Below are positions 59,215 to 64,000 of a stretch of DNA of 64,000 nucleotides, piece by piece (within the stretch, counting starts at the first letter, position 1; each line of letters opens with the position of its first letter). The DNA comes from JAJNPS01 sp031378845 (GTDB lineage: Bacteria; Pseudomonadota; Alphaproteobacteria; Rhodobacterales; Rhodobacteraceae). The notes under the pieces were generated by a model that had not been told where the DNA came from, made no database searches, and saw nothing but the letters and a program-made list of their open reading frames with translations. Location of the stretch: NCBI GenBank assembly GCA_031378845.1, contig JANNES010000012.1:62001-126000 (forward strand). The letters are read 5' to 3'. The position numbers and the translations under genes were made by a program.

Positions 59215-59385
59215 ATGGCAAAGATGCGCAAGAAAGCCGATCTGCCGATCAAAATCTGTGCCACCTGCGGACAACCCTTTGCGTGGCGCAAGAAATGGGC
59301 GCGCGATTGGCCGGCGGTGAAGTATTGCTCTGACCGCTGCAGATCCGCGACTGGCGCCAAGCCCGCGCACGAGGCCCGCGCATGA
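59215..59385 (+). CDS. DUF2256 zinc-ribbon-like small protein
   Basis: 56 aa. IKICATCGQPFAWRKKWARDWPAVKYCSDRCR is the full DUF2256 motif, with two Cys pairs (CxxC and CxxxC) that probably bind zinc. The gene almost always neighbours photolyase/cryptochrome genes. The ATG at 59215 is 13 nt after the SDR stop. Its stop overlaps the photolyase ATG. Function unknown. Confidence 0.9.
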   Translation: MAKMRKKADLPIKICATCGQPFAWRKKWARDWPAVKYCSDRCRSATGAKPAHEARA

Positions 59386-60944
59386 CCGGGCAGTTGCGAC
59401 TTGTCTTGGGTGACCAGCTCACACGCGCGGTGTCGGCGCTGTCAGATATCGACCCCCTGCGCGATGTCGTGCTGATGGTCGAGGTGACCGAGGAGGCACG
59501 CTATGTGCCCCACCACAAACAAAAGATCGCCTTTCTGTTGTCGGCCATGCGGCATTTCGCACAGGATCTGGCGGCTGAGGGGATCAAGGTCGATTACATC
59601 ACGCTCGACGATCCAGGCAATACGCACAGCTTTTCGGGTGAACTTGCCCGCGCGATCGCCCGCCACAGACCCGCTTCGGTGATTGTTACCGAACCGGGCG
59701 AATGGCGGGTCTGGCAGATGATGCAAGACTGGAGCGCGCGGCTGGCCCTGCCGGTCGATATCCGCAAAGATGATCGGTTCTTTTGTAGTCGCTCTGACTT
59801 TGCCCAACTGACCCAAGCGCGCAAAACCGGGCGGATGGAGTTCTTTTACCGCGAGATGCGCCGTCGCACGGAGATTTTGATGACTGACGGCGCCCCCGAA
59901 GGCGGGCAGTGGAACTTTGATGCCGACAATCGCAAATCCCTGCCGCGCGGGGTTCGCCCGCCGGAGCGCCACCGGTTCACACCCGACGCGATCACCCGTG
60001 CGGTGATGGCGCTGGTCGATGCCCGCTTTGGCAATCATTTCGGCGATCTGGAGCCGTTCGGCTGGGCCGTGACCCGCAGCGACGCTCTTGCGGCGCTGGA
60101 TCACTTCATCGCCGACTGCCTGCCGTCCTTCGGCGATTATCAAGACGCGATGAAAGTCGGCGAGGACTACCTGTTCCACGGGCTGATCTCGCCCTACCTC
60201 AACTGCGGGCTGTTGACAGCGCATGAGGTATGCAGCCGCGCCGAGGTTGCCTATCGCGCGGGTGACGCACCGCTAAATGCGGTCGAGGGGTTCATACGCC
60301 AGATCCTTGGCTGGCGCGAATTCGTGCGCGGCATCTACTGGGCCGAAATGCCGGGCTACGCGCAAACCAACCACCTGCGCGCGGGCCGCGACCTTCCTGC
60401 AATGTACTGGACGGGCCAGACAAAGATGCGCTGCATGGCTGAATGCATCGGCACCACGCGCCGCAATGCTTACGCGCATCACATCCAGCGTCTGATGGTG
60501 ACGGGGAATTTCGCACTTCTGGCAGGTGTCGCGCCTCCACAAATCGAGGAATGGTATCTGGCCGTCTATATTGATGCGTTTGAGTGGGTCGAATTGCCGA
60601 ATGTGCATGGGATGGTGATGCATGCCGATGGGGGCCGAATCGGGTCCAAGCCCTATGCCGCATCCGGGGCCTATATCAACCGGATGTCAGATTACTGTGC
60701 CGACTGTGTCTATGATCCAAAGGAGAAGACCGGCGCGAAGGCTTGTCCGTTCAATTACCTCTACTGGAATTTCCTGATCGAGAACGAGGCTATTCTGGCC
60801 CGCAACCCGCGCATGGCTTTGCCGTACCGGACATTGGCAGGAATGCCCCCCGAGCGCAGGGCCAAGATTGCCGAAGAGGCCGAAGACTTTCTGGCTGGTC
60901 AGGAGGCAGCTTGGGCAGGCAAGCCACCGACTTCTCAAGCGTAG
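59382..60944 (+). CDS. Fe-S bacterial cryptochrome/photolyase (PhrB, (6-4) photolyase type)
   Basis: 520 aa. N-terminal LRLVLGDQLTRAVSALSDIDPLRDVVLMVEV is the antenna Rossmann domain of the FeS-BCP group. The FAD/DNA domain has FIRQILGWREFVRGIYW, GTTRRNAYAHHIQRLMV and EWYLAVYIDAFEWVELPNVHGM. The Cys cluster in DYCADCVYDPKEKTGAKACPFNYLYW (about residues 437-453) supplies three of the four [4Fe-4S] ligands of this class; the fourth is expected earlier. It repairs UV photoproducts with light, or acts in light sensing (CryB of Rhodobacter). ATG at 59382. Confidence 0.93.
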   Translation: MTGQLRLVLGDQLTRAVSALSDIDPLRDVVLMVEVTEEARYVPHHKQKIAFLLSAMRHFAQDLAAEGIKVDYITLDDPGNTHSFSGELARAIARHRPASVIVTEPGEWRVWQMMQDWSARLALPVDIRKDDRFFCSRSDFAQLTQARKTGRMEFFYREMRRRTEILMTDGAPEGGQWNFDADNRKSLPRGVRPPERHRFTPDAITRAVMALVDARFGNHFGDLEPFGWAVTRSDALAALDHFIADCLPSFGDYQDAMKVGEDYLFHGLISPYLNCGLLTAHEVCSRAEVAYRAGDAPLNAVEGFIRQILGWREFVRGIYWAEMPGYAQTNHLRAGRDLPAMYWTGQTKMRCMAECIGTTRRNAYAHHIQRLMVTGNFALLAGVAPPQIEEWYLAVYIDAFEWVELPNVHGMVMHADGGRIGSKPYAASGAYINRMSDYCADCVYDPKEKTGAKACPFNYLYWNFLIENEAILARNPRMALPYRTLAGMPPERRAKIAEEAEDFLAGQEAAWAGKPPTSQA

Positions 60945-61210
60945 TTCCATTCATATCGTATTCTTGGCTGCTATATTTCCAGAATACCGAGATCTGGGCT
61001 CAGGACGGCCTAAACTGCCGCAGATCTTTGTATCGAGCGCAATCTGGATGTTTCACCCGGCAGGCCTTTTTGCAATGTCCGGGGCGTTGTTGCAAACCTC
61101 GCGCACGTGGCGTGACTGCCCTTGCTCCTGCCCCGCCCGTGCCGCGACGACGCCTTTCCATGGCCTGAGCGGCGGCCTATAAGACGCATGAACGGACCAA
61201 GGATGACGAG

Positions 61211-61795
61211 ATGCGCAACGCAAACCTGACCCGCAAAACCGCAGAGACCGAAATTTCGGTCGCCCTCGATCTGGACGGCAGGGGTGCGGCAAAGATCGCG
61301 ACCGGTGTCGATTTTTTCGACCATATGCTGGACCAGTTGGCGCGCCACAGCCTGATCGACATGACGCTGTCGGCCAAGGGCGATACCCATATCGACGACC
61401 ACCACACGGTCGAGGATTGCGGCATTGCCTTGGGCCAGGCCTTGGCACACGCGTTGGGAGACAAGCGCAGCATCCGTCGCTATGGGCATTTTGCACTGGC
61501 GATGGACGATGCGCTGGTGGACTGCGCGCTGGATCTGTCCGGGCGGCCTTACCTCGTCTGGAATGTCGCCTTTCCGACACCCAAGATCGGCCGCTTTGAT
61601 ACCGAGCTTGTGCGCGAGTTTTTTCAGGCCCTTTCCAGCCACGGCGGGATCACCCTGCATCTTGATCTGAAACACGGCATCAACAGCCACCATATCGCCG
61701 AGGCTGCCTTCAAGGCGGTCGCGCGTGCCTTGCGCATGGCGGTCGAGCAGGACCCGCGCAGCCCCGGCATCCCCTCGACCAAAGGCACGCTCTGA
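61211..61795 (+). CDS. hisB: Imidazoleglycerol-phosphate dehydratase HisB
   Basis: 194 aa, the usual monofunctional length. DFFDHMLDQLARHSLIDMTLSAKGD, then HIDDHHTVEDCGIALGQAL, and near the end HGINSHHIAEAAFKAVARALR contain the repeated HHxxE manganese-binding motifs. It dehydrates imidazole glycerol phosphate in histidine synthesis, in the cytoplasm. The ATG at 61211 is preceded by a 266-bp gap with no gene. hisH follows 73 nt downstream. Confidence 0.96.
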   Translation: MRNANLTRKTAETEISVALDLDGRGAAKIATGVDFFDHMLDQLARHSLIDMTLSAKGDTHIDDHHTVEDCGIALGQALAHALGDKRSIRRYGHFALAMDDALVDCALDLSGRPYLVWNVAFPTPKIGRFDTELVREFFQALSSHGGITLHLDLKHGINSHHIAEAAFKAVARALRMAVEQDPRSPGIPSTKGTL

Positions 61796-61868
61796 GCCCT
61801 TTTTCTGTTCGTCAAATATCCCCGCCGGAGGCTCCCAGGCCTTCTGCCCTTACCCCCGGACCAGACTC

Positions 61869-62507
61869 ATGCTGACCGTCCTCGTCGACTATGACAGCGG
61901 CAACCTGCATTCAGCCGCCAAGGCGTTCCAGCGCATGGCCGAAGAGACGGGCGCCGGGCAGGTCATCGTCAGCGCACGGGCCGAGGACGTGGCGCGGGCG
62001 GACCGGATCGTGCTGCCGGGGGATGGGGCCTTTCCGGCATGCAGGCAAGCCCTTGATGCCAAAGAGGGTCTGTTCGATGCGATTTCCGAGGCAGTCACGA
62101 CCCGTGCGGTGCCCTTTCTTGGCATCTGCGTCGGCATGCAGATGATGGCCAACCGGGGGCATGAATACCAAGACACACCCGGATTTGACTGGATCGCGGG
62201 CGAGGTCGTGCGGATCAGGCCAGAGGATCCTGCGCTGAAAGTTCCGCATATGGGCTGGAATGATCTGATCATCGACCAGCCGCATCCGGTTCTCGCGGGG
62301 CTGCAGACCGGTGATCACGCCTATTTCGTGCATTCCTATCACTTCAAGGTCGCAGACGATGCACATCTTTTGGCGCATGTCGATTATGCAGGCGATATCA
62401 CGGCCATCATCGGGCGCGACACCATGGTCGGCACGCAGTTTCACCCCGAAAAAAGCCAAGCCGCCGGATTGCGGCTGATCGCAAACTTTCTACGCTGGCG
62501 GCCGTAA
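61869..62507 (+). CDS. hisH: Imidazole glycerol phosphate synthase glutaminase subunit HisH
   Basis: 212 aa. VDYDSGNLHSAAKAF at the start, the nucleophile elbow GICVGMQMM (Cys), HMGWND and the catalytic His-x-Glu in GTQFHPEKSQ identify HisH. It supplies ammonia to HisF, which is expected downstream of other his genes outside this window. ATG at 61869. Confidence 0.96.
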   Translation: MLTVLVDYDSGNLHSAAKAFQRMAEETGAGQVIVSARAEDVARADRIVLPGDGAFPACRQALDAKEGLFDAISEAVTTRAVPFLGICVGMQMMANRGHEYQDTPGFDWIAGEVVRIRPEDPALKVPHMGWNDLIIDQPHPVLAGLQTGDHAYFVHSYHFKVADDAHLLAHVDYAGDITAIIGRDTMVGTQFHPEKSQAAGLRLIANFLRWRP

Positions 62508-62517
62508 GCCGGGCTCT

Positions 62518-63177
62518 TCAGCCCTGTTCCGTGGCGCTTGAGGTTGGTCCTTGCGGCGCGCGCGCAGGGTCTTGCGCCCTTTTGCCGATCAAGCGGTCCA
62601 TCCGGGCCGCCACCTTGTCCAGATGTCGCTTGCGGCTCTGCGGGGTGGAGCTGTCCATCAGGTAGTGCGCGGCAAAAGCGGTGCGTTTGCGCGGAGCGCA
62701 CATAAGTCCCACGCCGCGCATCAGCGTCCGCCGTCCCGGTGCGCCGATGATCTGGGTCAGCCACCAACTGGCCCCGCAAGTGGTGAACACGGCCAACCCG
62801 GTCACATGGTGCAGGCCGGGCCGGATGGTCTTGTTCTGACCCTTCGGCATGAGAAACGCCACGTCAGGCAGCATGACCCGGTCCAGCCAGCCTTTCAGCA
62901 TCGCAGGCAGCCCATACCACCAGGTCGGATAGACAAAAATCAGCGTATCGCACCAGCGCACGTCGGCGACATCCTCGGCCACAGCGGTCTGGTTGGTGGG
63001 ACAATCGAGGTAGCCCTGCCATTCCGGCCCCGTCAGCACAGGCTGAAACCCGCAGGCGTAAAGATCGCGGCTGCGGTATTCCACGCCTGCCTGTTGTAGT
63101 TTCTCTGCGACGACATTGCGCACAGCGGCATTGAAGCTGTCGGCATCGGGGTGGCAAAAGACGATGAGTGCGCGCAT
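62518..63177 (-). CDS. NAD(P)H-dependent oxidoreductase, flavodoxin-like fold
   Basis: 219 aa from the ATG at 63177; 40 extra upstream codons are ignored as they overlap the neighbour. ALIVFCHPDADSFNAAVRNVVAEKL is the FMN phosphate loop of the NQO1/KefF-type flavodoxin-2 fold. ADVRWCDTLIFVYPTWWYGLPAMLKGWLDRVMLPDVAF is the core of the same family. It probably reduces quinones with NAD(P)H. The start shares one base with the stop of a second related gene, so this is a tandem duplication. Confidence 0.88.
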   Translation of the reverse strand: MRALIVFCHPDADSFNAAVRNVVAEKLQQAGVEYRSRDLYACGFQPVLTGPEWQGYLDCPTNQTAVAEDVADVRWCDTLIFVYPTWWYGLPAMLKGWLDRVMLPDVAFLMPKGQNKTIRPGLHHVTGLAVFTTCGASWWLTQIIGAPGRRTLMRGVGLMCAPRKRTAFAAHYLMDSSTPQSRKRHLDKVAARMDRLIGKRAQDPARAPQGPTSSATEQG

Positions 63178-63758
63178 CAAAAACGCTCCATCTCGCGTTG
63201 CACCGCGGCAAGATAGCGGCGGCGGTCGTCCTGGGTCACGCGGTTCATGTCGTACAGCGCAAGATACCGTATTTTGTCTGGCCGGGCGACAAACCACAGG
63301 GCACGGGTGATGACGCGCTTTGGCGGATTGCCCGCCAGAAACGCCCGCCAGCGCGTGGCGCCATAGGTCGTGACCGCCGCCATCTTGTGGATATGGGTCA
63401 GCGCCGGGGCAACAAGACCGTCTTGCAGCTTGAAACTGACGCCGGGCAGGAACACCCGGTCGATGAAGCCCTTGAGGATTGCAGGAAAGCCAAAATTCCA
63501 GACGGGAAAGACGAAAATCAACGCCTCGGCCGCGCGCAGTCGGTCCACATGACTTTGCACCGCCATGCAGTTGTCTGGAACCAGATGGTAGCCGCGCCGT
63601 TCCGCCGCCGACATGACCGGATTGAAGTCCTCGGCGTAAAGATCACACAGATCGACCTCCCAGCCGCGCCTTTTCAAGGTCTCCACGACGGTTGATTTCA
63701 GCGCCGCCGCAAAGCTTTCCTCGCAGGGATGCGCAAAGAGAATCAGAACCCGGGTCAT
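63177..63758 (-). CDS. NAD(P)H-dependent oxidoreductase, flavodoxin-like fold (paralogue)
   Basis: 193 aa from the ATG at 63758. RVLILFAHPCEESFAAALKSTVVETLKRRGWEVDLCDLYAEDFNPVMSAAERRGYH and AEALIFVFPVWNFGFPAILKGFIDRVFLPGVSFKL are the same flavodoxin-2 pattern as the downstream neighbour. The two proteins share layout and many positions, suggesting a duplicated pair that may form heterodimers (inference). Confidence 0.88.
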   Translation of the reverse strand: MTRVLILFAHPCEESFAAALKSTVVETLKRRGWEVDLCDLYAEDFNPVMSAAERRGYHLVPDNCMAVQSHVDRLRAAEALIFVFPVWNFGFPAILKGFIDRVFLPGVSFKLQDGLVAPALTHIHKMAAVTTYGATRWRAFLAGNPPKRVITRALWFVARPDKIRYLALYDMNRVTQDDRRRYLAAVQREMERF

Positions 63759-63866
63759 GACGGGCCATGCCGCTCGTCGTTGCCGGTGCATGCCTGCGGC
63801 GCGGATAGTTGTGCAAAGATGAAGGCTGGTTCACATTTGCACAAATATCCCCGGGGGACGCGCAGC

Positions 63867-63885
63867 GGGGGGCAGGCAGCCCCCC
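63867..63885 (-). terminator. Hairpin after the FAD-linked oxidase
   Basis: GGGGGGC (63867-63873) and GCCCCCC (63879-63885) form a 7-bp stem with a 5-nt loop just past the stop of the partial gene. There is no clear T tract on the minus strand. Confidence 0.5.
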
Positions 63886-63900
63886 TTTGCCACGTGGCCA

Positions 63901-64000
63901 TCATTCTGCCCCCTGAAGTCTGGGATAGTCATACATGCGCGCGTAGTCCCAAGCGGGATCATCCCACGTGATCATCTTGCCGGGGTTCAAAAGCCCCTTT
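63901..64000 (-). CDS. FAD-binding oxidoreductase (lactate/glycolate dehydrogenase type), C-terminal end
   Basis: Only the last 32 codons are in the window; the stop is at 63901-63903. The peptide KGLLNPGKMITWDDPAWDYARMYDYPRLQ begins with the LNPGK motif that ends the FAD-linked oxidase domain of GlcD/DLD-type enzymes. The precise substrate cannot be judged from this fragment. Confidence 0.65.
   Translation of the reverse strand, partial: KGLLNPGKMITWDDPAWDYARMYDYPRLQGAE

Noticed and set aside
60945..61210. Possible small gene before hisB
   Set aside because: Short frames have no ribosome site or motif; nothing supportable in the 266 bp.

Overview
The window reads as chromosome of an alphaproteobacterium of the Rhodobacteraceae (Rhodobacterales). 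The evidence is dense GC-rich coding with ATGA/GTGA-type overlaps, a dcw cluster preceded by a long UpsM-like leader, a DUF1127 gene followed by tandem CCTCCTCCC-loop RNAs (the CcaF1-CcsR arrangement known from Rhodobacter sphaeroides), and a GAAC-N7-GAAC LexA box of the Rhodobacter type. Species cannot be named from the sequence.

Layout. 1-3.8 kb (minus): the start of the division and cell wall cluster, mraZ-rsmH-ftsL-ftsI-murE, with a ~410-nt leader carrying MraZ-type boxes, a promoter and an internal terminator. 4.3-7.2 kb (minus): a hypothetical gene, a VOC protein, a dihydrofolate-reductase-fold protein behind a perfect TetR-type operator, and the Mrp Fe-S carrier. 7.4-8.1 kb: ccaF1 and a four-unit CcsR-like sRNA array. 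8.1-20.3 kb: benE, uvrD (minus), a secreted subtilisin-RTX protease, an unrecognised gene, pyruvate carboxylase and a TMEM175-type channel, with PfpI and LysR gene remains.

21.4-48.8 kb: a ~27-kb integrated island at tRNA-Gly(GCC). It is bounded by 101-bp direct repeats (88 of 101 identical) that start in the tRNA anticodon loop, with a tyrosine integrase at the far end. Near the tRNA the cargo is decayed (DUF932-like and Fic fragments). The rest is an almost self-contained general stress response: phyR divergent from nepR-ecfG-sensor kinase, and stress effectors (galU, two csbD, a 2.8k-residue cyclic beta-1,2-glucan synthase, an AI-2E family permease, YciF-like ferritin fold, DUF2383, DUF3618, DUF1328, a PPOX-fold protein, a Crp/Fnr regulator). 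I find seven locations with exact GGAAC-N16/17-CGTT promoters (one of them a perfect bidirectional palindrome between phyR and nepR) and two weaker variants, placed in front of nearly every transcription unit. The integrase has His where the family has its catalytic Tyr, so the island looks fixed.

48.8-50.2 kb: IS3 debris and gene-poor DNA. 50.2-58.1 kb: an SOS-promoter-led run of eight tightly packed genes (radical SAM DNA-repair protein, UdgX fusion, ABC1 kinase, a photolyase-like protein with permuted domains, renalase-like oxidoreductase, two methyltransferase-type proteins, DUF2805). 58.5-60.9 kb: SDR, DUF2256 and an Fe-S photolyase. 61.2-64 kb: hisB, hisH, two flavodoxin-fold NAD(P)H oxidoreductases and the end of an FAD-linked oxidase.
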